From Nostoc sp. 'Lobaria pulmonaria (5183) cyanobiont' (GTDB lineage Bacteria; Cyanobacteriota; Cyanobacteriia; Cyanobacteriales; Nostocaceae), in the NCBI RefSeq assembly GCF_002949795.1, contig NZ_CP026692.1, positions 2,415,501 through 2,479,500 on the forward strand: a DNA stretch of 64,000 bases. Reading direction: 5' to 3'. This document shows positions 42,809 through 51,525 of this stretch, one piece after another (the stretch's first letter is position 1; the number at the start of each line of letters is the position of its first letter). Made by a program: the position numbers and the translations under genes. The notes below the pieces were generated by a model. The model did not search any database, was not told the DNA's origin, and was given only the letters and a program-made list of their open reading frames with translations.

Positions 42809-43393
42809 TTATTTTTCTGTTTGTTCTACCAAGTCTTCTGGACGTGCACCTGCACGCGGTGCATCCGCAGGTAGTCCGTGGGGTTCGAGGACGCCTTTGG
42901 GTAGGTAAACTAGTTCGCGCAGTGGTGTAACCATTGGATCATCTGTTACCTTATAGGGCAGACGACCTAGCGCTACGTTGTCGTAGTTCAATTCATGGCG
43001 ATCGTAAGTGGAAAGCTCATACTCTTCTGTCATAGATAGACAGTTAGTTGGGCAAAATTCCACACAATTACCGCAAAAGATACAAACTCCAAAGTCAATG
43101 CTGTAGTGGTTGAGTTTTTTCTTTTTGCTGGCTTTGTCGAATTCCCAATCTACTACAGGCAGGTTAATTGGACAAACGCGAACGCAAACTTCGCAGGCAA
43201 TGCACTTATCAAATTCAAAGTGAATCCTACCGCGAAACCGTTCGCCAAGAATTAGTTTCTCGTAAGGGTACTGTACAGTAATTGGACGCCGCCGCATGTG
43301 GTCGAAGGTGACAGAAAGCCCCTGACCAATGTAACGCGCAGCTTGTACCGTTTCTTTGGCGTAATCACCAACTTGTTTTAGGAACTTTAGCAT
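42809..43393 (-). CDS. ndhI: NAD(P)H-quinone oxidoreductase subunit I, ferredoxin-like
   Basis: The 194-residue subunit has two [4Fe-4S] motifs, [12 protein letters not shown] and [12 protein letters not shown], each with the extra Cys-Pro completing the other cluster. It belongs to the peripheral arm of NDH-1, passing electrons from ferredoxin towards plastoquinone. An N-terminal amphipathic helix precedes [15 protein letters not shown]. Confidence 0.96.
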   Translation of the reverse strand: MLKFLKQVGDYAKETVQAARYIGQGLSVTFDHMRRRPITVQYPYEKLILGERFRGRIHFEFDKCIACEVCVRVCPINLPVVDWEFDKASKKKKLNHYSIDFGVCIFCGNCVEFCPTNCLSMTEEYELSTYDRHELNYDNVALGRLPYKVTDDPMVTPLRELVYLPKGVLEPHGLPADAPRAGARPEDLVEQTEK

Positions 43394-43432
43394 TGTGTTT
43401 CACTCTCTCTTTTGAAGCTATCAGCCTTATTT

Positions 43433-43503
43433 GTCCCTTGTCCTTTGTCCTTTGTCCTTTGTCTTTCGTGCATTAGTCATTTGTGTATGCTAATGACTAA
43501 TGA
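43433..43503. repeat. Heptanucleotide STRR array between ndhA and ndhI
   Basis: Tandem GTCCTTT units (about four) are followed by GCATTAGTCATTTG and its inverse CTAATGACTAATGACTAA, again giving a foldable structure in the intercistronic gap. Confidence 0.75.
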
Positions 43504-44622
43504 CTAACCACCAAAAGCGAAGGGAAAGGCTAGTTTCAGGGCGGCGGTTAATAGCAGATTAACTAAACCAACTGGCAACAAAAACTTCCATCCTAAATCT
43601 AACAGTTGGTCAATCCGTACCCGTGGCACTGTCCAGCGCAACAGGATGGCGACAAACACTAGTAAATAGGCTTTGAAGACGGTCATGGTGATACCCAAAG
43701 CCGCAGTTATTATCTGGAACACGGGATTTACTTCACTGACTCCTAGCCAACCAGCGATCAGGTTGAGGGGAAGGGGAAAGTCCCAACCACCCAGGTAGAG
43801 AATCGCTACTAGTAAGGAAGAAAGGATTAAGTTAACGTAGGAACCCAGGTAGAACAGACCGAATTTCATACCTGAGTATTCAGTCTGATAGCCGGCAACG
43901 ATTTCTTCTTCCGCTTCAGGTAAGTCAAAGGGTAATCGTTCGCATTCAGCTAGGGCAGCTATCCAAAAGATCAGAAAACCAACTGGTTGTCGCCAAATGT
44001 TCCAGCCCAGAATGCCGTAGCCAGATTGCTGATTGACAATATCAACGGTGTCGAGGCTGTTAGACATCATAGCGATCGCTAACACTGCCAGCGCCAAAGG
44101 AATTTCATAACTAATAGATTGCGCTGCTGCCCGCAAGCCCCCTAAGAGGGAGTATTTGTTATTAGATGCGTAGCCAGCCATCAGCAAGCCAATGGGTTGA
44201 ATACTTGACAAGGCAATCCACAAGAATACGCCCATGCCCACATTGCTAATAACGATATTCTGTCCAAAAGGCACAATCAGGAACGACAGAAACACCGGAA
44301 TTACAACAATAATAGGGCCGAGGGTAAACAGCCAGGGGTCAGACTTGGCTGGTACTATATCTTCTTTAAATACCAGCTTCAGACCATCCGCTACAGGTAC
44401 CAGCAACCCAAAAGGCCCCTGGTATTCTGGCCCAATTCGCTGCTGTGCGGAGGCGGAAATTTTCCGTTCTAGCCAAGTAGCAACTAATACCCCCACTGTT
44501 GCCCCAATTAGCATCAGTATCATTGGCAGGGGCATCCAAATCGCTTTGGCTGTTCCTGCTGGTATACCTAAATCCCGGAGGGATTCAATAAAAGTTCCTT
44601 GGAGGTCAATTCCTGAGTTCAT
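43504..44622 (-). CDS. ndhA: NAD(P)H-quinone oxidoreductase subunit 1
   Basis: The 372-residue NuoH homologue has eight or more transmembrane helices and the family blocks [38 protein letters not shown] and [13 protein letters not shown], which line the quinone chamber. The start follows a Met-rich N terminus ([15 protein letters not shown]). It is the first ndh gene in this strand's order after gltA. Confidence 0.95.
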   Translation of the reverse strand: MNSGIDLQGTFIESLRDLGIPAGTAKAIWMPLPMILMLIGATVGVLVATWLERKISASAQQRIGPEYQGPFGLLVPVADGLKLVFKEDIVPAKSDPWLFTLGPIIVVIPVFLSFLIVPFGQNIVISNVGMGVFLWIALSSIQPIGLLMAGYASNNKYSLLGGLRAAAQSISYEIPLALAVLAIAMMSNSLDTVDIVNQQSGYGILGWNIWRQPVGFLIFWIAALAECERLPFDLPEAEEEIVAGYQTEYSGMKFGLFYLGSYVNLILSSLLVAILYLGGWDFPLPLNLIAGWLGVSEVNPVFQIITAALGITMTVFKAYLLVFVAILLRWTVPRVRIDQLLDLGWKFLLPVGLVNLLLTAALKLAFPFAFGG

Positions 44623-44840
44623 GTTTCCGCTCTTTAAGACATCGAGTCATAGTGAATTACAACTATTAGTTAAATTAATACCTGTAAATTCACCCATTTT
44701 TAATTTTTGCTGTGATGACGCCCGATTGAAGATTTGTTGCCAATTCCCATGCCTAGTATATCGTTGGATGGTTTGAGCACCCTGAAGCGAGATGAGAACT
44801 TCTACTTATGGTTGGCATTGAGATTGGCTATTGAGGAGCA

Positions 44841-44912
44841 GCGGGGACAAGGGGACAAGGAGACAAGGGGAAATTATTGAACAAATCTTTCCCTTGTCTA
44901 CCTTGTCTCTTC
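44841..44912. repeat. Inverted GACAAGG repeats upstream of ndhA
   Basis: GGGACAAGGGGACAAGGAGACAAGG units (two to three heptamers or octamers) face CCTTGTCTACCTTGTCTC about 30 nt further on, forming a possible hairpin. It sits in the 315-bp gap between gltA and ndhA together with CCCAATG repeats; the ndhA promoter, if separate, must lie at about 44640-44840. Confidence 0.65.
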
Positions 44913-44937
44913 TTCATGCCCAATGCCCAATGCCCAT

Positions 44938-46074
44938 TTACCGTTGGTCAATGGGCGTATAAGTAACTTCGTGATGACCGTTGTAAACCTGTGTAGGACG
45001 GAAAATCCGGTTTTCTGCTAATTGTTCTTTCCAGTGGGCTAGCCAACCTGCAACGCGGGCGATCGCAAATATTGGCGTAAACAAGTCTGTAGGAATACCC
45101 ATCTTCCTATACACCAAACCGGAATAAAAGTCAATATTGGGATAAATCCCCTTGCTACCGAGTTTTTCCTCTACTACTCGTTCCATTTCTTGAGCAATGT
45201 CATAAAACTTGTCGTGGCCAAACTTTTCAAACAATTGCTCTGCTAGTGCTTGTAAAATTGTGGCTCGTGGGTCTTTCACCTTATAAACACGATGTCCAAA
45301 GCCCATAATCTTAGATTTACTTTGCAGACAGTCCTCTATGTAAGGACGGACATTTTCCACAGAACCAATTTTTTCCAACATCTGAATTACTTCTTCATTG
45401 GCTCCACCATGCAGAGGCCCACCCAAAGTTCCGACGGCACTAGCAACCACAGCATAAGGATCAGTCAAGGTGGAAGCTGTCACCCTGGCACTGAAAGTGG
45501 AAGCATTCATTGTATGCTCGACCTGAAGTATCAAGCAGATATCAAAAACTCGCGCCATCAGAGGATCGGGTTCTTGCTCATTGAGCATGTATAGAAAGTT
45601 GGCGGAGTAGTCTAAGTCATCACGGGGACGTACCGGATCGTTGCCTTTTCGCATCAGTTGGAACGCTGCCACCATCGTGGGAATGGTTGCTATCAGGCGC
45701 ACCACCGAGTCTCGAATGTAGACAGGATTATGTAAATCGCGGAGCGAATAAAACAAGCCTAAAGCCGCAGCAGAAGCTTGCAAGGCATCCATTGGGTGGC
45801 CGCTTTCTGGAAAGCATTTCATCATGTCCCGAATGCGGTACTTTATCCGCCTGTGGTAACGAACTTCATGCTCAAATATTTCCAGTTCTTCTTTGCTTGG
45901 AAGTTCGCCCCAGATTAAAAGATAAGCAGTTTCTAGGAATGTACTTTTTTCTGCTAGTTCTTCAATCCGAATGCCACGATATTCTAGTATTCCCTTTTGC
46001 CCATCAACATAGCTGATACTTGATTGAGCGGCGGGAATGCCTTCTAGACCAGGCTTGTATTCGCACACCATCAT
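44938..46074 (-). CDS. gltA: Citrate synthase
   Basis: The 378-residue enzyme condenses oxaloacetate and acetyl-CoA. Catalytic signatures are complete: His in GGPLHGGANEE, His in GFGHRVYKVKDPRA, and Asp in PNIDFYSGLVYRKMGI. The length suits the type II/methylcitrate-like group used by cyanobacteria. It is upstream of ndhA on the same strand, but the 315-bp gap with repeats makes co-transcription uncertain. Confidence 0.95.
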   Translation of the reverse strand: MMVCEYKPGLEGIPAAQSSISYVDGQKGILEYRGIRIEELAEKSTFLETAYLLIWGELPSKEELEIFEHEVRYHRRIKYRIRDMMKCFPESGHPMDALQASAAALGLFYSLRDLHNPVYIRDSVVRLIATIPTMVAAFQLMRKGNDPVRPRDDLDYSANFLYMLNEQEPDPLMARVFDICLILQVEHTMNASTFSARVTASTLTDPYAVVASAVGTLGGPLHGGANEEVIQMLEKIGSVENVRPYIEDCLQSKSKIMGFGHRVYKVKDPRATILQALAEQLFEKFGHDKFYDIAQEMERVVEEKLGSKGIYPNIDFYSGLVYRKMGIPTDLFTPIFAIARVAGWLAHWKEQLAENRIFRPTQVYNGHHEVTYTPIDQR

Positions 46075-46182
46075 GGCAACACCATTTGCTTTTTGAAATA
46101 TCTGATCAAGCTAACTTACCAGAAATTTATTGTCGCCATAACAGTAGCCGTTCTAACAACAATCGAAAATGTTGAAAAACTG

Positions 46183-46677
46183 TTATAGCAGGTACTTGGG
46201 TGGTGTCAACCAAAACATTTGACTGCGACCCAGAGGAGATCCTGTTTCTGGTAGTTTTATCCCAATCATACCTGCTTTTTTCAAGACTAAGCTTGCTTTG
46301 ACTTCTCCCCACAGGAGAATTTCTGCCCAATTGGTTAAATCAGGTTCATGTCCAACCAGTGCTAGTTGGGTATTTTGAGAATAATTTCTCCGCTCTAACC
46401 AGTCTTTGAGCCAACTAGAAATTTGACCATCGTGGGCGAGGTGGCTAGATTCCTCTAACTGGGGGCTTAGTTTTTCTGCTATAAGGATTTCAGCCGTTTG
46501 GCGGGCACGCACTAAGGGGCTGGTGAGAATCAAATCAAAACTTAAACCCAATTTAACAAGTTTCTGGGCAACTTTCTCAGTTTTTTGCCTTCCTTCTTTG
46601 GTAAGACTGCGCTCCTCATCCTTGATGCCTAATCCCTTGTCTTCGGCGATGCCATGACGAATTAAATATAGTTCCAT
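46183..46677 (-). CDS. sixA: SixA-type phosphohistidine phosphatase
   Basis: The 164-residue histidine phosphatase has the RHG motif (LYLIRHGIAED), a second Arg in TSPLVRARQTAE and the second catalytic His in ALVGHEPDL. SixA removes phosphate from His of HPt domains or PTS proteins. Given the number of His kinases and the CheA in this window, a signalling substrate is possible but not shown. It is transcribed towards gltA but a 108-bp gap separates them. Confidence 0.9.
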   Translation of the reverse strand: MELYLIRHGIAEDKGLGIKDEERSLTKEGRQKTEKVAQKLVKLGLSFDLILTSPLVRARQTAEILIAEKLSPQLEESSHLAHDGQISSWLKDWLERRNYSQNTQLALVGHEPDLTNWAEILLWGEVKASLVLKKAGMIGIKLPETGSPLGRSQMFWLTPPKYLL

Positions 46678-46727
46678 ATTTTGTATTATGAGTGTCAGTT
46701 AGGCTGCTCTTAGGCAATGTTAGAACG

Positions 46728-46983
46728 CTATCCACCACTTAGCAATCTGTCATACTCTGGATGTGACCAAATCCAAAACCATACAAAATTATCATCTTCT
46801 TGCAAGCGCCCGATAATGTATACCAATACGCACTGATCAAAACTGACCAACTTTTTTGAAATGCAATGATGGATACTTGGGATCTTCCCGAAGAAACTTG
46901 TAACATTGGTTAATAAGCTCTTGGATATCAATTGGTAACTTGCGATAGTAATACCAAAAATCTGGGGTTGCTCGATGTTTCAC
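46728..46983 (-). pseudogene. Inactivated RelE/ParE-like toxin gene
   Basis: From a GTG at 46983 the frame reads KHRATPDFWYYYRKLP through HFKKVGQF, then a TGA where Trp would be expected, then SVRIGIHYRALARR. A 1-nt shift leads to DDNFVWFWIWSHPEYDRLL and the stop at 46728. This is the complete pattern of a small RelE-superfamily toxin (VRIGIHYRAL...FVWFWIGSHxEYD) broken by one nonsense and one frameshift. The start codon overlaps the antitoxin stop as GTGA. Hence the toxin is very likely inactive unless sequencing error explains it. Confidence 0.75.
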
Positions 46984-47180
46984 AGATCAGTACAACGCCC
47001 TTCTCGGAGATGTTTGAGTGCTTTCTCTGCTAATACATCTAACCGACCAGCAACCACATCCTTTTCAATCTGTTTATCCCAGACTGCTGTATCGAATTCC
47101 GCAAACCAGGCACGAAAAGCAGCTAAATCCTCTGGTGAAAGTTGACTAACAGCGAGTTTTACTTCCTTTAGGGTACTCAT
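46980..47180 (-). CDS. Antitoxin of a type II toxin-antitoxin pair
   Basis: The 66-residue protein (STLKEVKLAVSQLSPEDLAAF, DTAVWDKQIEKDVVAGRLD, ALKHLREGRCTDL) matches short cyanobacterial antitoxins that precede RelE/ParE toxins. The central helical part fits DNA binding or dimerisation and the C-terminal LREGRCT segment toxin binding. It overlaps the decayed toxin gene by 4 nt (GTGA), the usual coupling in such operons. It remains intact although its toxin is broken. Confidence 0.75.
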   Translation of the reverse strand: MSTLKEVKLAVSQLSPEDLAAFRAWFAEFDTAVWDKQIEKDVVAGRLDVLAEKALKHLREGRCTDL

Positions 47181-47222
47181 AATTTAGGTAAATCAAGCTT
47201 GTCATTCTTTAAATTAAATATA

Positions 47223-47870
47223 TTATGAATAGTATTGTTTATTTACTTTCAAAATTTCTAATCCAACGTCAATTCTATTACGACACCACTTTGCATTTTC
47301 TTGAGGCCAGTTTAGATCCTTAACAAGATATTGCTCGATTAACTCAGTATTTATCTTTTTTTTACAACGTGAAGCAGCACAAATAAAAAAATCTAGCCGT
47401 TCAATATCGTTGGTATGATAACTTAAGGGAAATCGACTCAAGTATCTTTCAAAATATTCTCTTGCTTTTAGAGATGTAATGATTTCATGTAATCCAATAT
47501 CTTCGTTTGATAGTTTGATAGAAATTATATTATAACTAGCAAGACTAATAAAATTATTAAAATCTTTTTTAAATCGTCTTAATAAAAAATTGTACTCTAA
47601 CATTTGTATATGACCGTACTGTGAATTAAAAATATTCACAATTGAATAAAATTTATCTTTTCTCTTAGTAATAAGAAATGATGGTTTGTGGTGGTTTTCA
47701 TCTAAAAATAGGATACAGGAAGGCTTACTCGTTTCCTTTATATGCTCTTCTGATTCTTTTTGGAGATAATTCCAGTCATTAAAATCTTGAGTAAATTTTT
47801 TAAAAATCTCAATAATTTCGTCATCAGTAACTTTTTTGAATTTTAAGTTTAGTTCTTGATAAGTCTTCAT
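47223..47870 (-). CDS. Hypothetical protein, AT-rich orphan
   Basis: The 215-residue protein (MKTYQELNLKFKKVTDDEI, ending LEILKVNKQYYS) has no family I recognise. It is rich in Lys, Ile, Asn and Phe, has no signal peptide or membrane helix, and its DNA is markedly more AT-rich than neighbours and free of HIP1 sites. This suggests acquisition by transfer. A conserved-looking block RLDFFICAASRCKKKINTEL and WPQENAKWCRNRI with Trp/Cys may mark a functional site. The position next to a TA remnant fits an accessory or defence-type islet (inference). Confidence 0.55.
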   Translation of the reverse strand: MKTYQELNLKFKKVTDDEIIEIFKKFTQDFNDWNYLQKESEEHIKETSKPSCILFLDENHHKPSFLITKRKDKFYSIVNIFNSQYGHIQMLEYNFLLRRFKKDFNNFISLASYNIISIKLSNEDIGLHEIITSLKAREYFERYLSRFPLSYHTNDIERLDFFICAASRCKKKINTELIEQYLVKDLNWPQENAKWCRNRIDVGLEILKVNKQYYS

Positions 47871-48012
47871 TTATTTAGTCTAAAAATACCTAAATTACTT
47901 AATAGTAATTCATAGATAATATCTACGTCAAACTATTAAATCTCTAAGCTGAGACAATGAGCGTTTTGCACGATGCAATTTTTCAGCGATCGCTCACAAG
48001 ATAAGATTACGA

Positions 48013-48483
48013 TTATTCCTCAGCGTTAGGATAAAAGTCTAAGTCTAAAATCTCATCGACAGAAAAGGGACAGGCGATCGCAAAGTTATTTTCTGATAAA
48101 CTTGTTTCCACCATTGCCTCTCGCCGCGCTCTTTGATAGGTAGTATTTATCCACTCGGCATCATTTAAAAAATGCCGCAAGCTAGGACTTTGTTGCAGCA
48201 ATTCATCTATATTCAGTCGGTCACGGGTAATGGTCACTTGCCAACTGTGACTACGACGTTCTGGTTGATACTTCCACTTCAACAAATGCGATAAGATTAA
48301 CCGCAACGCACTTTGCAACGCCCGCTGTTGACTCTTACCCAAGTCCACCACTTCCTCAATTAAGTGTTCTAAATCCAGGGTGTCCCAGTGGTGCAATCGC
48401 AAAAGCTCTGCTGTCTGCTCTACCCAAGCATAAAAATCTTGCTCATACAGAGTTTGTAAGATTTGGAGTTTTATAGACTTCAT
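48013..48483 (-). CDS. DUF29 family protein
   Basis: The 156-residue protein has the DUF29 hallmarks: YEQDFYAWVEQTAELLR, the DLEHLIEEVVDLGKSQQRAL helix and LLKWKYQPERRSHSW. DUF29 proteins are abundant in cyanobacteria, often in multiple copies; function is unknown. It is monocistronic. Confidence 0.88.
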   Translation of the reverse strand: MKSIKLQILQTLYEQDFYAWVEQTAELLRLHHWDTLDLEHLIEEVVDLGKSQQRALQSALRLILSHLLKWKYQPERRSHSWQVTITRDRLNIDELLQQSPSLRHFLNDAEWINTTYQRARREAMVETSLSENNFAIACPFSVDEILDLDFYPNAEE

Positions 48484-48658
48484 GGCGCTCCTTCTTCACA
48501 AATAAATAGGTAGGCGCAAGTTAACTTTGATTTAGTTCAGCATTCTTCATAAAACTCAAATTCCCGACTTTTATCAAAAATCGGGAAGGGATGCTATCTG
48601 ACCAAACACCTTGACTGCTGCATTGGTTAGGAGTTCTCCGCGTCTCCTTGATATCTCT

Positions 48659-49942
48659 CTACTCCGACTGAATCGGGTTGTCTCTGGGGTTAACTAACCT
48701 CAGCAGTTTTTGCTTAATTTGAGCGTCGAATACTTCCCATTTCATTTTCGCATAAGCGGAATTTTCGTTGCTGCCAGACAAGAAGCCCATTGGAATTTCA
48801 AAGCCGCCTGCGCTTGTCCTTCCACCGCCGAAAAAGCGCCCTGCACTATCTTGTCCAAAGGCTTCTTTGATGAATTCATCAGGGTCAAGGGTGAGTTTGC
48901 TGGTTCTCAGGGAGCCAATGACTATTTCTAATTCTTCGTCTTCATCGTGAACAATGCCGTAAACTACGGCGGTGTGGACGTTTTCTTCGGTGACGAGAAA
49001 ATCAGCCGCTTGGGGGATGGCATCACGGTCTTCGTAGCGTAAGTAACCAACACCAGCAATGGAAAAGTTATTTTGGACGATGCGGTTTTTGAGCGATCGC
49101 TCGATCACATCCATTACCCGCTTGGAACGGTTCGCCTGTAAAATGGCGTTTAGCAGTTGAGCGTCATAAAATCGGCTTAAATACGCCGCTGCCATAAAAT
49201 CTTCTTCTTGGGCTTGCATGAGCCGATTTGTATCCGATCGCAAGCCATGCATCAAGGCAGTAGCGCATTTTACGTGTTGATTTATGCTGCTATCTAATGC
49301 TAATAATCCCGTTTGGAGGTACTGAGTAAAAATTGTTGCCGTCGCTCTTACATAAGGACGGATATCCTCAAACTCTGATTGCAGATCGCCTTGGATACTG
49401 TGATGGTCGATGAGTACCACTAAAGGAATTCCAGCCTGCTGCACCGCTGACAGTAGTTGTGAAGTGGTTCCCTGGTTGTCAATTAGTACAAAACCTTGAT
49501 AAGATGACAAATCTTTTGTTTTCAAGGTTTGCGTTGTCCACCGGTGGACAGGTAAATTAGTCAGCCTTACCAAGGCAATATTTTCTTGATGGCTCAATGC
49601 GCCAGCATAAATGATTTCACATTTGATATCATATTGCTGGGCAATTAACTGGTAAGCCCAGGCACAGGAAAGGGCATCAGGGTCAGGAAAATCTTGCAGA
49701 ATGACCAGTTGGCGATCGTGTCGGTGTGCTAACAGGGTTTTTTGCAGTTCTTCTGACTTTTGTTGTGCCAGAGAATTACTACGCTGACCGAGATATATAG
49801 TCCCATCACCTACCGATGGCGGTAATGACGCACTTTTAAATGCAACTTCCACTGGCGCTTTCTCGATTTCAGGTTCCTCTGGGTTTGGCTCTGTGGTCAA
49901 TGACAAACTCTCAAACTGAGTAACGGGAGAATTAAAGTACAT
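48659..49942 (-). CDS. DHH-family phosphoesterase (NrnA-like)
   Basis: The 427-residue protein has the DHH domain with Mn-binding motifs (FPDPDALSCAWAYQ, VLIDHHSIQGD) and a DHHA1 domain ending GGGRTSAGGFEIPMG. Relatives are oligoribonucleases, cyclic-dinucleotide or pAp phosphatases. An N-terminal extension of about 70 residues, Glu/Pro-rich, precedes the domain. Exact substrate is not predictable. Cytosolic. Confidence 0.88.
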   Translation of the reverse strand: MYFNSPVTQFESLSLTTEPNPEEPEIEKAPVEVAFKSASLPPSVGDGTIYLGQRSNSLAQQKSEELQKTLLAHRHDRQLVILQDFPDPDALSCAWAYQLIAQQYDIKCEIIYAGALSHQENIALVRLTNLPVHRWTTQTLKTKDLSSYQGFVLIDNQGTTSQLLSAVQQAGIPLVVLIDHHSIQGDLQSEFEDIRPYVRATATIFTQYLQTGLLALDSSINQHVKCATALMHGLRSDTNRLMQAQEEDFMAAAYLSRFYDAQLLNAILQANRSKRVMDVIERSLKNRIVQNNFSIAGVGYLRYEDRDAIPQAADFLVTEENVHTAVVYGIVHDEDEELEIVIGSLRTSKLTLDPDEFIKEAFGQDSAGRFFGGGRTSAGGFEIPMGFLSGSNENSAYAKMKWEVFDAQIKQKLLRLVNPRDNPIQSE

Positions 49943-50610
49943 AGGGAACTTTTTTAAAGTGTGAGGCTCCTTTAATTCAGAAATACTACGAGCAGCAATT
50001 CACTGAATTTAGCCACATTAATTACGATCTTCGCAAAAATCTCAAGACATTGCACTATACATCTAAGTATATTTCTTGTCAGTAACAGCGCTTAACAATC
50101 AACTAACTTCCACTAAAGGGCATACAGTCAGGAAGTTTAGGATATCGGGCTGTATCTGGCAGCATAAATATGTTTTAGGAGTTTTTTTCTTTTTCGTAAA
50201 TTGAATCGGGGTGATTTTTATCTAACTTAGGGTCTACCCTCTATCTTATACTTTAGGATTAGTCCTTGATCTTTGAAATATTCTTATGCTTAATATTCTC
50301 ATTATTGTGACTATTGAGCAATTAACAATTATTTTTGATGAACAACGCGTGTTTCGTATCCCCTTTGAAAATTCTAAGAATTTAGAGTAAAGTCCAATGG
50401 AAAAGCCAAAAGACAGTGGGGATAAAGAGCAAAGGGGAAACTCTATATACATACAACAAAGTTGAAAGCTTGATAGTTGATGCAATTGCCTTCGTTGCCA
50501 GCTATATAGCCACCAATTTTTTAACACTCCATAACTACTAAAAGTTATTGGCTATGTCTTAAAGAAAGAGGGTATTTCTTCTTTTGCCTTTGCTCCTCTA
50601 AATTTTTTGC
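49943..50610. other. Intergenic region without recognised features
   Basis: The 668-bp, AT-rich gap lies between the DHH and HNH genes, both on the minus strand. It should hold the DHH gene's promoter in its left part. No gene, repeat family or RNA was recognised. Confidence 0.4.
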
Positions 50611-51108
50611 TCAAAGACCTATAACATACTTTTGCCACTCTGTGTGTAGTCCACTCTTAAGATGTTTGCTGACCTCGAAATAAAGACTACTATAAGGTTG
50701 GCGTGGGGGATGACGCAAAGGCATGTGAGCTTCGTGGGGAGTCCGACTGCCTTTTTTGACATTGCAACGGACACAAGCGGTAACAATATTCTCCCAAGTA
50801 TCGCCCCCACCGCGCGATCGCGGTATTACATGGTCTAGCGTCAACTCATCCCCTGTGTAACCACAGTATTGACAGGCATGACCATCACGGTGCAATATAT
50901 TTCGGCGAGTTAGAGGGATTTCTTTATAAGGAACGCGTACATAATGACGCAACCGAATTACGGTCGGCAACGGGAAATCCGTGTACAGAAATTTACCATT
51001 GTGTTCCACGCGTTCTGCTTTGCCCTTGATTAAAAGAACTACAGCACGACGCCAACTCGTTATATTGAGAGGTTCGTAAGAGGCGTTTAAGACTAAAACC
51101 TTCCCCAT
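50611..51108 (-). CDS. HNH endonuclease-domain protein
   Basis: The 165-residue protein has a zinc-ribbon HNH domain: CQYCGYTGDELTLDHVIPRS, then GGGDTWENIVTACVRCN with four Cys as zinc ligands and the DH...N...(C/H) catalytic order. The N-terminal part (KVLVLNASYEPLNITSWRRA) is typical of a cyanobacterial/actinobacterial HNH family that is widespread and chromosomal. DNA target and role are unknown; it need not be a homing or phage enzyme. Confidence 0.88.
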   Translation of the reverse strand: MGKVLVLNASYEPLNITSWRRAVVLLIKGKAERVEHNGKFLYTDFPLPTVIRLRHYVRVPYKEIPLTRRNILHRDGHACQYCGYTGDELTLDHVIPRSRGGGDTWENIVTACVRCNVKKGSRTPHEAHMPLRHPPRQPYSSLYFEVSKHLKSGLHTEWQKYVIGL

Positions 51109-51204
51109 TATTTGCGCTCAGGGTATGAGTTTTACAATATATTAACACAAATACACCCTGCTAGGGAGGTGAGAAAAAATTATACTTTCGGGAAAATTTG
51201 GAAA

Positions 51205-51390
51205 TTGAGTTAGGAGTTAGGAGTTATGAGTTATGAGTTAAGAGTTAAGAAGTAAAATTTATAACTTTATGACAAGGCTTACGTAGATTGACACAATCGC
51301 GCAGCGTCTCGTAGAGAAGAATGGAGTGAAAAGTTGAGCCGTAAGATTTACTTCTAACTCCTAACTTCTTACTCATAACTCTTAACTTTT
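51205..51390. repeat. Heptamer arrays GAGTTAG and inverse
   Basis: About six heptamers (GAGTTAG, GAGTTAT, GAGTTAA) at 51205-51250 face inverse copies (CTAACTCCTAACTTC...CATAACTCTTAAC) at 51353-51390, with a palindromic repeat (GCAGCGTCTCGTAGAGAAG) between. It forms a possible large cruciform in the 417-bp gap upstream of alr. Confidence 0.7.
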
Positions 51391-51525
51391 ACTTTAGCGC
51401 CGCAACATCTTGTATCAGTTCCAATCTGAAGGTTAAACTTCCTATTTAATCTGATCTCGCTTTTAGGAGCGTGTATAGATAGATAACTTGAAAGTTTAGC
51501 CGTGGCGGGATAGGAGTCAGTACAA

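Noticed and set aside
50611-51108. Homing endonuclease or phage HNH
   Set aside because: Length and N-terminal block fit a common chromosomal HNH family; no intron, intein or phage genes surround it.
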